From contig NZ_RCZM01000001.1 in assembly GCF_006438965.1 (NCBI RefSeq), forward strand, positions 807,097 to 871,096: a DNA stretch of 64,000 bases. The letters run 5' to 3'. The notes under the pieces were generated by a model. The model was not told where the DNA came from. It searched no databases and worked only from the letters and a program-made list of their open reading frames with translations. The stretch's first letter is position 1. Each line of letters starts with the position of its first letter. The position numbers and the translations under genes are program-made. Source of the stretch: Pedococcus bigeumensis (GTDB lineage: Bacteria > Actinomycetota > Actinomycetes > Actinomycetales > Dermatophilaceae). Shown here one piece after another: positions 30,536-41,133 of this stretch.

Positions 30536-31365
30536 GACCGGGCACCTCCCTGTGGGTCGAGCGGGCCGGAAGACGGCGCCCCGGGCAGCCTCGGTCTGGC
30601 CCCGCGGCTCTCGTCCTCGTGGTGGTGGTGGTCGGCTGACGAGGCGAACTCGCCTGTCCGCGAAGCGAACTCGTCGCGAGAGCCGTCGAAGGCGATGTGT
30701 CCGCCCTGCACGACGACGATGCGGGTGACGATGTCGGCCAGTGCTGCGAGCTCGTGGGTGACGATGACCATCGTCGTGCCTCGGGCGGCCAGCCGGGCAA
30801 GCACCTCAGAGAGGACCTGCTGGTTGGCGGTGTCCACACCGGCTGTCGGCTCGTCCATCAGCAGGACGTCGGGGTTGGAGGCGAGCGCGCGGGCGATGAG
30901 GACACGGCGCTGCTGGCCCCCCGACAGGGTCGCCACGTCCGCGTGAGCCCGGTCGTTCAGCCCGACGACGTCCAGGGCGCGGTCGATGATCGCGGCGTCC
31001 TGCGACGACCGGATGACCGGTCGCCACCATCGGTGGTGCGAGAGCCGGCCGACCGCGACGATCTCGGTCACGGTCGCGCGGACGGAGGCGGACAGGGTGT
31101 GCCGTTGCGGGACGTACCCGAGCTTGGCGAAGTCGGTGAACGACTCGCGCGGCTGGCCGAACAGCTCGACGTCGCCGCCGAGGTGGTCGTTGAGCCCCAG
31201 CAGTCCCCGGACGAGGGTGGACTTGCCCGAACCGTTGGGCCCAAGGACCGCGACGACCTCCCCGCGGCGGATCGCGAGGGTGGCACCGGTGACGACCGGG
31301 TGGTCGGCGTAGCCGAAGCTCGCCCGCCGCAGCTCGATGATGGGAGCGATGTCGGTGGTCGTCAT
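30532..31365 (-). CDS. znuC: Zinc/manganese ABC transporter ATP-binding protein
   Basis: The 277-aa ATPase has Walker A GPNGSGKST, signature LSGGQQRR, Walker B VLLMDEPT and H-loop VTHEL. The C-terminus carries a His/acidic patch (DHHHHEDE). ATG 31365 follows AGGAG; a GTG at 31371 is in frame but less well placed. The start overlaps the znuA stop. Confidence 0.92.
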   Translation of the reverse strand: MTTTDIAPIIELRRASFGYADHPVVTGATLAIRRGEVVAVLGPNGSGKSTLVRGLLGLNDHLGGDVELFGQPRESFTDFAKLGYVPQRHTLSASVRATVTEIVAVGRLSHHRWWRPVIRSSQDAAIIDRALDVVGLNDRAHADVATLSGGQQRRVLIARALASNPDVLLMDEPTAGVDTANQQVLSEVLARLAARGTTMVIVTHELAALADIVTRIVVVQGGHIAFDGSRDEFASRTGEFASSADHHHHEDESRGARPRLPGAPSSGPLDPQGGARS

Positions 31366-32318
31366 GAACACTCCTGTCCGGCACGCAGGACCTCGAGGTT
31401 GGATCGCATGACCGTGGGGTAGTCACGGCCCGCGGAGGCAGCCGTGATGCCCTCGATCGGGTCGAGCACGGCCAGTCTGGCACCGGTCTCACGGGCCAGC
31501 GTCTTGGCGACATCCTCACTCACCAGCGTCTCGGCATAGACGGTGCTCGCGCCGGTCTCGCGGATGTGCCTGGTCAGCTCCGCCATCGCCGCCGGGCTGG
31601 GCTCGGCATCCGGGGTCAGCCCGGTGATCGACTCCTGGTGGAAGCCATAGGACTCCGAGAGGTAGCCGAAGGCCGCGTGCGAGGTGACCAGCTCGTGGCT
31701 GGCGCAGGACTTCAGCCCGCTCCGGAACTCGCCGTCGAGCGTGCTCATCGCCGCGCGGAACGTCGTCGCATTCGCCTGGTATGCCGCGGCGTTGGCGCTG
31801 TCGCGCGCGGCCAGCTCGGTGGCGATCGCGTCGCCCACGTCGGCGTACCGCATCGGGTCGAGCCAGAAGTGGGGGTCGCGGGCGCTGGTGCCGTCGTCCG
31901 CGTGGTCGGAGTGCTCCTCCTGGGTACCCCCGCCGTGGTCGTGTCCGTCCTGGACGGCAACCAGGTCGAGCCGCGCTGCCGGGGAGACGTCGAAGCTGGT
32001 GTTGCGGGCCTGTCCGTCGACGGCGTCGTCCACGGCGGGCTGGAAGTGCTTCTCGTAGACGACGACGTCGGCCTGGGCGACCGTGGCAACCTGTCGGGGG
32101 CTGAGCTCGAGGTCGTGCGGCTCGGCACCCGGTTTGGTCAGCGCGGTGATGGCCACGTGGTCGCCGCCGATCTGGGCGACGGCGTACTGCAGCGGGTAGA
32201 AGGCCGCCACCACACTCAGTCGGCCGTTGTCGGCGCCGCGCCCCCCGGTCCCGCCGCACGCGGAGACCATGGCGATGGACAGCAGGCCTGCAAGCAGACC
32301 GAGGGGGCGGAGCGTCAT
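31362..32318 (-). CDS. znuA: Zinc ABC transporter substrate-binding lipoprotein
   Basis: The 318-aa cluster A-I binding protein has a lipobox signal (IAMVSAC), a metal-binding His-rich loop (HDHGGGTQEEHSDH), further conserved ligands in EPHDLELSP and SHAAFGYL, and an acidic late ligand in YAETLVSEDV. Upstream in-frame ATGs at 32333 and 32327 exist. I chose ATG 32318 because a -35 TTGACA and -10 GAGAAT place the transcription start exactly there. Both Zur boxes lie over that promoter. Confidence 0.91.
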   Translation of the reverse strand: MTLRPLGLLAGLLSIAMVSACGGTGGRGADNGRLSVVAAFYPLQYAVAQIGGDHVAITALTKPGAEPHDLELSPRQVATVAQADVVVYEKHFQPAVDDAVDGQARNTSFDVSPAARLDLVAVQDGHDHGGGTQEEHSDHADDGTSARDPHFWLDPMRYADVGDAIATELAARDSANAAAYQANATTFRAAMSTLDGEFRSGLKSCASHELVTSHAAFGYLSESYGFHQESITGLTPDAEPSPAAMAELTRHIRETGASTVYAETLVSEDVAKTLARETGARLAVLDPIEGITAASAGRDYPTVMRSNLEVLRAGQECS

Positions 32319-32354
32319 GACAATCATTCTCATCTCAAATGAGAACGATTGTCA
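32318..32354 (-). promoter_or_regulatory. Twin Zur boxes over the znuA promoter
   Basis: Two 7-1-7 motifs, TGACAAT-C-ATTCTCA (32318-32332) and TGAGAAC-G-ATTGTCA (32340-32354), form one 37-bp dyad. On the minus strand the -35 is TTGACA (32355-32350) and the -10 GAGAAT (32331-32326), 18 bases apart, with seven bases to ATG 32318. The boxes cover both elements. Confidence 0.82.
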
Positions 32355-32389
32355 AAATCCTGTCGGCGGCCGCCCAGCCGAGGACGCCC

Positions 32390-32674
32390 TCAGCTGCGCG
32401 GGATCGCCTGGGTGACGGTGATCGCCACGGCGATGAGCAGCACGGCCAACCTGCCCAGCCGGGCGGTCTGGTCCAGCGCCGGCCAGGCCAGGTAGAGGGT
32501 CCAGCCGAGGAAGGCCACCACGACGACCAGGAACAGCCAACCCCAGCCCGGGACGAAGAGGCCGGCGATCATCAGCCCGAGCACCAGGAGGAAGGGGATG
32601 GCTCGGGGCATCCGGTTCAGGGCGTTGATGACCGGCAGGCTGGCGTCGGCGACGCGTTCACGCAGGGAGGGCAC
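32390..32674 (-). CDS. Small membrane protein (DUF6703-like)
   Basis: The 94-aa protein has two to three hydrophobic segments (AIPFLLVLGLMIAGLFVPGW; WLFLVVVVAFLGWTLYLAWP; GRLAVLLIAVAITVTQ). It resembles small actinobacterial membrane proteins labelled DUF6703. No function is known. It lies between the aminotransferase and the znu promoter. Confidence 0.7.
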   Translation of the reverse strand: MPSLRERVADASLPVINALNRMPRAIPFLLVLGLMIAGLFVPGWGWLFLVVVVAFLGWTLYLAWPALDQTARLGRLAVLLIAVAITVTQAIPRS

Positions 32675-32718
32675 GGGCGAAACCCTATGTCGTCGGGGCG
32701 TGGTGGATCGCCACGGCG

Positions 32719-33927
32719 TCAGCCGCCACGCGCCTGCGCCAGCGCCGTGGCGAACCGAGGAAGGCTGGCCTCGATGGACTCCATCGTCGCCGTGATGCAG
32801 ATCCGGAAGAAGCCGGGCGTCTCGAAGATCCGCCCGGGCATCACCAGGACCCCGAGGTCTGACAGCAGGCGGACGAACGACTCGTCGTCGGGAACGGGGG
32901 AGCGCGGGAAGAGGTAGAACGTCGCCTCAGGGGTCTCGAGCTCGTAGCCGAGGGCGCGCAGACCCGCCACCATGAAGTCGCGCTTGGCCTGCAGGTGCGC
33001 GACGTCGATGCTCAGCTCCTCGAGCCGGGGTGTGGCGTACTGCATCACGTTGTTGGGGAAGAGCCACCCCGCGGCGATCTGCACGCTCTCGACCGCCTCG
33101 ATCACCGCATCGGCCACCTCCTGTGGCATCGACGGTGGCAGCGCGAGGTAACCCAGCCGCTGGCCGGGGGAGAGCAACGTCTTGCCGTAGGAGTAGCAGA
33201 GCAGGGTGTGCGGGTAGAACTGCGCAGGGCTGACGAAGCGGGCTCCGTCGAAGACCAGCCGGTTGTACGGCTCGTCGGAGATGAGGTAGATCCGCCGTCC
33301 GTGTCGGGCGGAAGCGGCGTCGAGGAGGCCGGCCAGGGCCCGGAGGGTCGCTTCGGGGTAGATCCGCCCGGTGGGGTTGTTCGGTGTGTTCACGATGACC
33401 ACGCGCGTCCGCGGGGTGATGGCCGCCTCGATGGCCGCCAGGTCGAGGTCGAAGGTCTGGGGGTCGATCCTCACCTTCACCGGCATGAGTCCCGCCTCGA
33501 GCGCCAGGGACTCATAGAGGAACCACGGCGGCAGGCTGAAGATGACCTCGTCACCGGGGTCTGCGACGGATTTGAGGGAGGTCGCGATCGCGCCGAACCC
33601 GCCGGTGGTCATCCTGATCCGGTCGGGCGGCCACGTCACACCCAGATGCCGCGAGAGGGAGTCGGCCGCAGCCGCCTGGGCGCTCACCTGGCTGAACTTG
33701 TAGGCGAACCACAGCTCGTCCTTCGGCAGTGCCGCCTCCCGTAGGGCCTTGACGTAGGACGGCTGCGGGAGCTCGTGCGGGTCGCCGAAGGTGAAGTCGA
33801 GGACCCCCGGCTCGAGTCGTCGCTCCTGGTAGCCGGACTTGCGGGCGAAGTCGAAGAGCATCCGAAACGACTCGGCCTGCTGGATCTGCACGGACCGTGC
33901 GGAGACAGGGTGGTCATCCATGCCCAT
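32719..33927 (-). CDS. PLP-dependent aminotransferase, class I/II
   Basis: The 402-aa fold-type I transaminase has [11 protein letters not shown] (substrate carboxylate loop), [11 protein letters not shown], and PLP lysine in [21 protein letters not shown]-terminal arginine region is in GFFRICITA. The ATG 33927 is preceded by AGAGGG; ATG 33921 is a close alternative. The substrate cannot be told: aspartate/aromatic or alanine-type are possible. Divergent from glyS. Confidence 0.85.
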   Translation of the reverse strand: MGMDDHPVSARSVQIQQAESFRMLFDFARKSGYQERRLEPGVLDFTFGDPHELPQPSYVKALREAALPKDELWFAYKFSQVSAQAAAADSLSRHLGVTWPPDRIRMTTGGFGAIATSLKSVADPGDEVIFSLPPWFLYESLALEAGLMPVKVRIDPQTFDLDLAAIEAAITPRTRVVIVNTPNNPTGRIYPEATLRALAGLLDAASARHGRRIYLISDEPYNRLVFDGARFVSPAQFYPHTLLCYSYGKTLLSPGQRLGYLALPPSMPQEVADAVIEAVESVQIAAGWLFPNNVMQYATPRLEELSIDVAHLQAKRDFMVAGLRALGYELETPEATFYLFPRSPVPDDESFVRLLSDLGVLVMPGRIFETPGFFRICITATMESIEASLPRFATALAQARGG

Positions 33928-34017
33928 CGACGGTAGCCCTCTGCCCGTGGAGGGGGACCACCATTCGACGGAGGCGGCCACGCGGCATACCCCGTCGAGG
34001 GGCGAACCGCCGCACAG

Positions 34018-34023
34018 TAACCT
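34018..34023 (+). promoter_or_regulatory. -10 hexamer TAACCT of glyS, leaderless position
   Basis: TAACCT ends seven bases before ATG 34031 and no ribosome site is present. The -35 region near 33994 is weak. Confidence 0.55.
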
Positions 34024-34030
34024 TGCGCGC

Positions 34031-35443
<1,413 letters not shown>

Positions 35444-35470
35444 ACCGGCCGGCCGGGCGTCCCCTCCAGG

Positions 35471-35490
35471 AACCTTTGCTAGCAAAGGTT
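35471..35490. promoter_or_regulatory. Perfect 20-bp palindrome between glyS and a sigma gene
   Basis: AACCTTTGCT followed by its exact complement AGCAAAGGTT. A third half-site, AACCTTTTGC, is at 35507-35516. The pattern suits an operator for the sigma-factor operon starting at 35571, but a glyS terminator hairpin without T-run is not excluded. Confidence 0.65.
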
Positions 35491-35570
35491 AGGTATGCCG
35501 AGCGCCAACCTTTTGCGGTGCCCCGTGCGTTACTTGGGGTGACAGCACTGGGTGAGGTGTGGGAGGTGGC

Positions 35571-36086
35571 ATGCGGCACGAGGTCGACGAGGAGTTCGCC
35601 CGCTACGTGCGGGCCCGCCAGCACCGGCTGCTGCGCGCCGCCTACCTCGTCTGCGGTGACGCCCACCTCGCCGAGGACCTGCTCCAGGGCGCGCTGACCA
35701 AGCTCGCAACCCGCTGGGACAAGATCCGGCACGAGAACCCGGACGCCTACGTGCGGCGGATCCTCTACCGCGACGCCGTCTCGTCGTGGCGCAAGACCCG
35801 GCGCGAGTCGCTGTCGTCCGTGCCCCTCATCGAGGTCCCGGTCCACGACCGGACGTCCCAGACCAGCCAGCGCGTGGACCTCGAGCGGGCGCTTGCCGAG
35901 CTCACCCCCAAGCAGCGCGCGGTGGTCGTGCTGCGATTCTTCGAGGACCGCAGCGAGATCGAGGCGGCCGAAGCCCTCGGTGTCTCGGTCGGCACGGTCA
36001 AGAGCCAGACCCACGCGGCGCTGGCCCGGCTCCGGGCGCTGCTGCCCGACTTCGCACCGCACCTGTCCGGAAAGGACCAGCCATGA
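35571..36086 (+). CDS. SigE-family RNA polymerase sigma factor
   Basis: The 171-aa sigma has region 2 (FARYVRARQHRLLRAAYLVCGDAHLAEDLLQGALTKLATRWDKI) and region 4 (LTPKQRAVVVLRFFEDRSEIEAAEALGVSVGTVKSQTHAALARLR). The AGGTG within GGGAGGTGGC directly precedes the ATG. It overlaps the next gene by ATGA, as in the other sigma/partner pair near 4395, and probably starts at a promoter near the palindrome at 35471-35490. Confidence 0.9.
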   Translation: MRHEVDEEFARYVRARQHRLLRAAYLVCGDAHLAEDLLQGALTKLATRWDKIRHENPDAYVRRILYRDAVSSWRKTRRESLSSVPLIEVPVHDRTSQTSQRVDLERALAELTPKQRAVVVLRFFEDRSEIEAAEALGVSVGTVKSQTHAALARLRALLPDFAPHLSGKDQP

Positions 36087-37345
36087 CCGACCGCGATCTC
36101 GGCGCGCTCCTGGAGCGGGCCAGCGAACACCTTCCCGAGGTGGACTTCGCCCAGGGTGCCTGGTCCGCCGCGGTCGCGGAGCGGGCCCGTCGCCGTCGGC
36201 TGGCCCTCGGCACCGTCGGTGCTGTCGCAGCGGCGGGCCTCGCCGTTGCCGCAGTCCAGTTGGGTGGAACGACCAAGCCACGCCCCACCCCTGCGGTCTC
36301 GTCCACCACGACAGCCAGCGCGGGGGTGCTGGCCGACGGCACGGCATACGCGGTCATGCCCCTGGAGGGCAAGGAGGCACAGCTGCCCGACTTCGAGGCC
36401 GGTCTGCCGTCGGTCATCAACCTCGCTTCCACGGCCACCGCCTCGGTGTTCTCGGCGGCGCGGCCGCCGCAGTCCGTGGTGGCGGTCTACCTCCGCGTCG
36501 AGGGTGAGATCTTCCAGCCCGTGCTGGTGACCGGTGACGGGAAGCAGGTCCTCGTTGACGGAGTCAGCCTCGTGTCGACCAATGATGCGAGCGGCAACTC
36601 GGCCATGCCGATCGGGCCGCGGGCCATCGCTGGAGGACGGTTCGTCGTCTTCCCCCAACCGGATCATGTCGTCCGGCTCGACACCCACACGGGCGCCACG
36701 GTCAGCTACCAGGTGCTTTCGAAGAACGTGGAATGGGCGGGCTGGGCCGCCGACAACGCGACGATCGTGGCTCGTTCCGCCGACCACGCCTGGACCATCG
36801 ACGGCTCGGCGCCCGGTGCCAAGGCGGTCGCGGCCGACGGCGCCTACGAGGGCAAGTTCCGGCTTGCCGCCACCGCGGACACCCGGTCGCTGTGGGTCGG
36901 ACACTACGGAGAGAAGAGAGCGCTGGTCGACCAACGCTCCGTCACCGGGCCGGTCACCGAGGTGTGGCAGGACACCCTCGGCACCCAGCAGTGGGCGGCG
37001 ACGGGCGCCTTCTTCGACCAGACCCTCACCTCCGCCGCCATCCAGCGGGGAAACGGCCCGATCTACCAGGGACTGGTCGCGGTCCAGGCCGATCGCGGAA
37101 AGGCGCGCGTGCTGCTCGCTCCGGAGAGCCCCGACGGACAGACCGGGCGGTTCAAGGGGTGCTGCTCCGTCCTGGGCTGGGCCGACGCGAAGACGGTGCT
37201 CTACCAGTCGGTCGGCAGTCATGGGCGGTGGATCCTCGCCTGGAACATCGACACCGGACAGGTCTACGAGGTGTCCCACCTCCTGACCGGAGCCCCGGAC
37301 GACCCGGTGACGCCCATCGCGCTGAACGTGGGCTGGCGCTACTAG
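36083..37345 (+). CDS. Membrane-anchored beta-propeller-like partner of the sigma factor
   Basis: The 420-aa protein has a ~45-residue cytoplasmic N-terminus (LGALLERASEHLPEVDFAQGAW), one membrane helix (LALGTVGAVAAAGLAVAAVQL) and a large exported region of WD40/propeller-like repeats (VEWAGWAADNATIVARSADHAW, RSLWVGHYGEKRALVDQ). By operon position it is a candidate membrane anti-sigma or sensor for the upstream sigma factor. No canonical anti-sigma motif is seen. Stop is 76 bp before an ABC exporter gene. Confidence 0.78.
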   Translation: MTDRDLGALLERASEHLPEVDFAQGAWSAAVAERARRRRLALGTVGAVAAAGLAVAAVQLGGTTKPRPTPAVSSTTTASAGVLADGTAYAVMPLEGKEAQLPDFEAGLPSVINLASTATASVFSAARPPQSVVAVYLRVEGEIFQPVLVTGDGKQVLVDGVSLVSTNDASGNSAMPIGPRAIAGGRFVVFPQPDHVVRLDTHTGATVSYQVLSKNVEWAGWAADNATIVARSADHAWTIDGSAPGAKAVAADGAYEGKFRLAATADTRSLWVGHYGEKRALVDQRSVTGPVTEVWQDTLGTQQWAATGAFFDQTLTSAAIQRGNGPIYQGLVAVQADRGKARVLLAPESPDGQTGRFKGCCSVLGWADAKTVLYQSVGSHGRWILAWNIDTGQVYEVSHLLTGAPDDPVTPIALNVGWRY

Positions 37346-37421
37346 ACCACTGACAGACGTCACGGTGACCTCGTGACGGCTGTCCGAGGTCGGCAGGACG
37401 GCCTTCGGGCAGGCTGGGCCC

Positions 37422-38363
37422 ATGCCACAGACGCAGACACACACGCAGATGCAGCCGACGGCGGGCGCCCCCGCGGTGCCCGCCATCGAGCTCCGGGGGC
37501 TCACCAAGAGCTTCGGCAGTGTCCGCGCGGTGCGGGGGATCGACCTGACCGTGCGGCCCGGCGAGATCGTCGCCTTCCTCGGTCCCAATGGGGCCGGGAA
37601 GACCACGACCATCGACATGATGCTCGGCCTGTCTCGCCCCGATGAGGGGACCGCCCTGGTCTACGGGATGGAGCCGTCGTCGGCCGTCCGCCACGGGCTC
37701 ATCTCGGCCGTGATGCAGAGCGGGGGCCTGCTCAAGGACCTGACGGTCGAGGAGACCCTTCGCCTCACGGCAAGCTTGTTCTCCAACACCCGTCCGGTGG
37801 CCGAGGTGTTGGAGCGCGCCGGCATCGCGGACATCGCGGGTCGGCGCGTGGTCAAGTGCTCGGGCGGTCAGCAACAGCGGCTCCGGTTCGCCATGGCGCT
37901 GTTGCCCGACCCGGAGCTGCTGGTGCTCGACGAACCCACCACGGGGATGGATGTCACCGGGCGCCGCGACTTCTGGGCGGCGATCCGCGAGGACGCGGCG
38001 CAGGGCCGCACGGTCCTGTTCGCGACCCACTACCTCGAGGAGGCCGACGCCTACGCGGACCGCATCGTGCTGGTCAGCCACGGCCAGGTCGTCGCCGACG
38101 GAACGGCCGCACAAGTCAAGGCGCTGGTCTCCGGTCGCACCGTGCGGGCCACCTGGCCCGGTGCGGACGTGGCTGCGCTGCAACGACTTCCTGGGGTTGA
38201 GACGGTCGAGGTGAGAGGCGAGTCCGTCCTCATCGCCTCCACCGACAGCGATGCCGTCGCCCGCCACCTGCTCACGTCGACCGATGCCCGGGACCTGGAG
38301 ATCACCTCACGCGGGCTCGAGGACGCCTTCATCTCGCTGACCACCGAAGGAGACCAGTCATGA
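37422..38363 (+). CDS. ABC-2 exporter ATP-binding protein
   Basis: The 313-aa ATPase has Walker A GPNGAGKTT, signature CSGGQQQRLR, Walker B LLVLDEPTTGMD and H-loop FATHYLEEAD. It is DrrA/NatA-like with a C-terminal accessory domain (about 230-313). CAGGCT six bases before the ATG suggests a leaderless start. It overlaps its permease by four bases. Control by the downstream kinase/regulator pair is inferred. Confidence 0.92.
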   Translation: MPQTQTHTQMQPTAGAPAVPAIELRGLTKSFGSVRAVRGIDLTVRPGEIVAFLGPNGAGKTTTIDMMLGLSRPDEGTALVYGMEPSSAVRHGLISAVMQSGGLLKDLTVEETLRLTASLFSNTRPVAEVLERAGIADIAGRRVVKCSGGQQQRLRFAMALLPDPELLVLDEPTTGMDVTGRRDFWAAIREDAAQGRTVLFATHYLEEADAYADRIVLVSHGQVVADGTAAQVKALVSGRTVRATWPGADVAALQRLPGVETVEVRGESVLIASTDSDAVARHLLTSTDARDLEITSRGLEDAFISLTTEGDQS

Positions 38364-39154
38364 GCACCGCCACCGCGTCCGCAGTTCCACAGCGGACCGT
38401 GCCACCGTTGGGCGGCTTCAACACCACCCTGCTCCGCCTGGAGCTGCGCCGCCTGCTCCGGAACCGACGAACGGTGATCTTCTCGGTCGTGCTGCCGGTG
38501 GTGTTCTTCCTCCTGTTCGGGACGGGGAAGGACTACTCCCTGCAGAGCGCCGGTCCGCATGGCAACTGGGCGGCGTCGATCATGATCTCGATGGCGCTCT
38601 ACGGCGCGATGCTGTCCACCACCGCCGGTGGTGCGATGGTCGCCACCGAACGCAGCCAGGGCTGGAGCCGCCAGCTGCGCCTCACCCCACTCACCCCGAC
38701 GGCATACATCGCCGTGAAGGTGCTCGTCGCCATGCTGCTCGGGGCCATCTCCGTCGTCGTGACCTATGCCGCGGGAGGCCTCAGCCAGGCCCAGATGGAC
38801 GGCCACCTGTGGCCGGAGACCGCCCTGATCGCGTGGGTGGGTTCACTCGTGTTCGCGGCGTTCGGGGTGTTCATGGGCTATCTCCTGCCGAGCGAGAACG
38901 TCATGCAGATCCTCGGACCCGGTCTGGCGCTGCTGGCCTTCCTGGGCGGCCTGTTCACGCCCCTGGACCAGATGGGCTCCACCTTCCAGACCATCGCTAA
39001 GTTCACCCCGATGTACGGCCTCAGCCAGCTGACCCACGCGCCGCTCACGGGCGAGAGCCCCGGGTGGGCGGCGGTCGTCAACGTGGTGGTGTGGCTGGCG
39101 GTCTTCGCAGGAGGCGCGGCATGGCGGTTCCGGCGCGACACCGCCCGCGTCTGA
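38360..39154 (+). CDS. ABC-2 type permease
   Basis: The 264-aa protein has six helices (FSVVLPVVFFLLFGTGK; ISMALYGAMLSTTAGG; TAYIAVKVLVAMLLGAISVVV; LALLAFLGGLFTPLDQMG), the family length for exporters of drugs, lipids or peptides. It is ATGA-overlapped with the ATPase. The next gene is a histidine kinase on the same strand. Confidence 0.9.
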   Translation: MSTATASAVPQRTVPPLGGFNTTLLRLELRRLLRNRRTVIFSVVLPVVFFLLFGTGKDYSLQSAGPHGNWAASIMISMALYGAMLSTTAGGAMVATERSQGWSRQLRLTPLTPTAYIAVKVLVAMLLGAISVVVTYAAGGLSQAQMDGHLWPETALIAWVGSLVFAAFGVFMGYLLPSENVMQILGPGLALLAFLGGLFTPLDQMGSTFQTIAKFTPMYGLSQLTHAPLTGESPGWAAVVNVVVWLAVFAGGAAWRFRRDTARV

Positions 39155-39210
39155 GGGACCTGCTGCCCTTCGCGTCCGCGGCGGCCCCCGACTCTGAGAG
39201 GCTGGGGGTC

Positions 39211-40476
39211 GTGGGCGGAGGCACGCAGGCACCTGACGACCGGATCGACCGGGGTGGCCGAGGCGACCCCGGTCGGCTCCGCGGTGGCCGCGGGCCGGGC
39301 CCGGCGTTGATGGGCGAGCCGGAGGAGAACGGACCACTCAGCCGTCTCGTCGGGACCTTCTTCGCCGGCATCTGGCTGGTCTTCCTCTCTGATGCCTTCA
39401 CCGAGGCGTGGCAACAGCGCCAGAACCTGCGCGGCGACACCGGCCTGATCCTGCTGGTGCTCTTCGTGGCCCTCTACCTGTTGCACTTCACCCACCTGCG
39501 AGCAGCAGTGTGGGGGATCCGTGGCTCGGTCGCCGCACGGTGGTACGTGACGCGGATCGGGCTCCTCTACTGGGCCACGCTCGCACTGCTGGCCGTGTCC
39601 ACCACGGTCGCGATCGGCCAGCGGGGAGCCGCGACCTGGGTGTTCCTGGCCGTGTCGGGTCTGTGGACCTTCCGAGTGCGGATCGGCTGGGTCATCGGCG
39701 GACTGCTGGTGGGGGTCTACGAGTTCCTCACCTTCCACGTCGATGGTTGGAGCCACGACGCCAGCATCAGCATGTCGATGGTGCTGGCGATGGCCGCCGT
39801 CACCGGGGGCATGATCGCGTCGCAGCGTCAGCGAGCCCTCGCCGAAGCGCGTGAGGAGAACGCCCGGCTCGCCATCCAGGACGAGCGCAACCGGATGGCG
39901 CGCGACGTCCACGACATCCTCGGCCACAGCCTCACCGTCATCACGGTGAAGGCCGAGCTCGCCTCGCGGCTCATGGACGTGAGTCCCGAGCGGGCCAGGG
40001 CGGAGATCGCCGACCTCGAGCGGCTGGCCCGGGACGCCCTCGCCGACGTGCGCCAGGCGGTGTCCGGCTTCAGGGAGATGTCCCTGCCCGCCGAGCTGGC
40101 CCGCGCCCGCTCGTCGCTGGCGGCCGCGGGGATCGAGGCCGACCTGCCCACCGCGGCCGATGCAGTGCCCAGTCACCTGCGCGAGCTGTGCGCGTGGACC
40201 CTGCGCGAAGGGGTCACCAACGTCATCCGGCACAGTGGGGCCACCAGCTGTCGCGTGACCCTCGACGAACGTGGAATCACGATTGCCGACAACGGTGCCG
40301 GTCCGCAGCCCGGCACACCGGGTACCGGCCTCGTCGGGCTCAAGGAGCGTGCCGAGGGAGCCGGTGCACGGCTGGTCACCCGACCCGTCCCACCCCACGG
40401 CTTCGAGCTGTCCGTGACCGCATCGCCGGACCCGCGGCCCGCGGAGCCGGACTCGCACGAGAGGGTAGGGGCATGA
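39211..40476 (+). CDS. Histidine kinase, NarL-system (DesK/LiaS-like)
   Basis: About 421 aa, five to six membrane helices near 45-205, then HisKA_3 dimerisation domain with phospho-acceptor H234 in RDVHDILGHSL and a HATPase domain (EGVTNVIRHSGA; ITIADNGAGPQPGTPGTGLVGLKERAE). GTG 39211 is seven bases after GAGGCT with no ribosome site; ATG 39310 is a possible shorter start. The exported sensor portion is small. It is coupled (ATGA) to the response regulator. Confidence 0.88.
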   Translation: MGGGTQAPDDRIDRGGRGDPGRLRGGRGPGPALMGEPEENGPLSRLVGTFFAGIWLVFLSDAFTEAWQQRQNLRGDTGLILLVLFVALYLLHFTHLRAAVWGIRGSVAARWYVTRIGLLYWATLALLAVSTTVAIGQRGAATWVFLAVSGLWTFRVRIGWVIGGLLVGVYEFLTFHVDGWSHDASISMSMVLAMAAVTGGMIASQRQRALAEAREENARLAIQDERNRMARDVHDILGHSLTVITVKAELASRLMDVSPERARAEIADLERLARDALADVRQAVSGFREMSLPAELARARSSLAAAGIEADLPTAADAVPSHLRELCAWTLREGVTNVIRHSGATSCRVTLDERGITIADNGAGPQPGTPGTGLVGLKERAEGAGARLVTRPVPPHGFELSVTASPDPRPAEPDSHERVGA

Positions 40477-41078
40477 TCCGCCTGTTGCTCGCTGACGACC
40501 AGGCCATGGTGCGTGGCGCGCTCGCCACGCTCCTGGGGCTCGAACCCGACATGGAGGTCGTAGCGGAGGTGGGCACCGGTGACGAGGTCGTCGCGGCCGC
40601 CCGGAGCTGCAACCCGGACGTGGCGCTGATCGACGTCGAGATGCCTGGCCTGGACGGGATCGCCGCAACGGCCGCGCTGCACGAGGCGCTCCCCGGCGTG
40701 CGAGTGCTCATCGTCACGACCTTCGGCCGCCCCGGGTTCCTACGGCGGGCGCTGCAGGCAGGAGCCAGCGGGTTCGTCGTCAAGGACACCCCCGCGCGTC
40801 AGCTCGCGGAGGCGGTGCGCCGCGTGCACTCAGGGCTGAGGGTGGTCGACCCGGCCCTGGCCGCGGACTCCCTGGCCGGTGGCGAGTCACCCCTCACCGC
40901 GCGCGAGACCGAGGTGCTGATCGCGGCCCGGGAGGGCGGCTCGGTCGCCGACATCGCCCGGCACGTGAGCCTCTCCGAGGGCACGGTGCGCAACCACCTG
41001 TCGTCGGCCATCGGCAAGACGATGGCCCGCAACCGCGCCGACGCCGTGCGCATCGCCGACGAGTACGGCTGGCTCTGA
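40473..41078 (+). CDS. NarL/FixJ response regulator
   Basis: The 201-aa regulator has a receiver domain with phospho-acceptor D54 (ALIDVEMPG), acidic pocket DD at 8-9 and switch Lys in FVVKDTPARQ. The LuxR-type HTH is LTARETEVLIAAREGGSVADIARHVSLSEGTVRNHLSSAI. It presumably controls the ABC exporter upstream. Stop is 55 bp before the convergent sulfurtransferase. Confidence 0.93.
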   Translation: MIRLLLADDQAMVRGALATLLGLEPDMEVVAEVGTGDEVVAAARSCNPDVALIDVEMPGLDGIAATAALHEALPGVRVLIVTTFGRPGFLRRALQAGASGFVVKDTPARQLAEAVRRVHSGLRVVDPALAADSLAGGESPLTARETEVLIAAREGGSVADIARHVSLSEGTVRNHLSSAIGKTMARNRADAVRIADEYGWL

Positions 41079-41133
41079 CCCTCGGAGCGGCGACCCCGAG
41101 TGCTGAACAGCGGCCCCAAGCGGTTCTGAGCGG

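Noticed and set aside
31566-32342. A 258-codon + strand frame opposite znuA.
   Set aside because: Antisense of the binding-protein gene and covers its operator.
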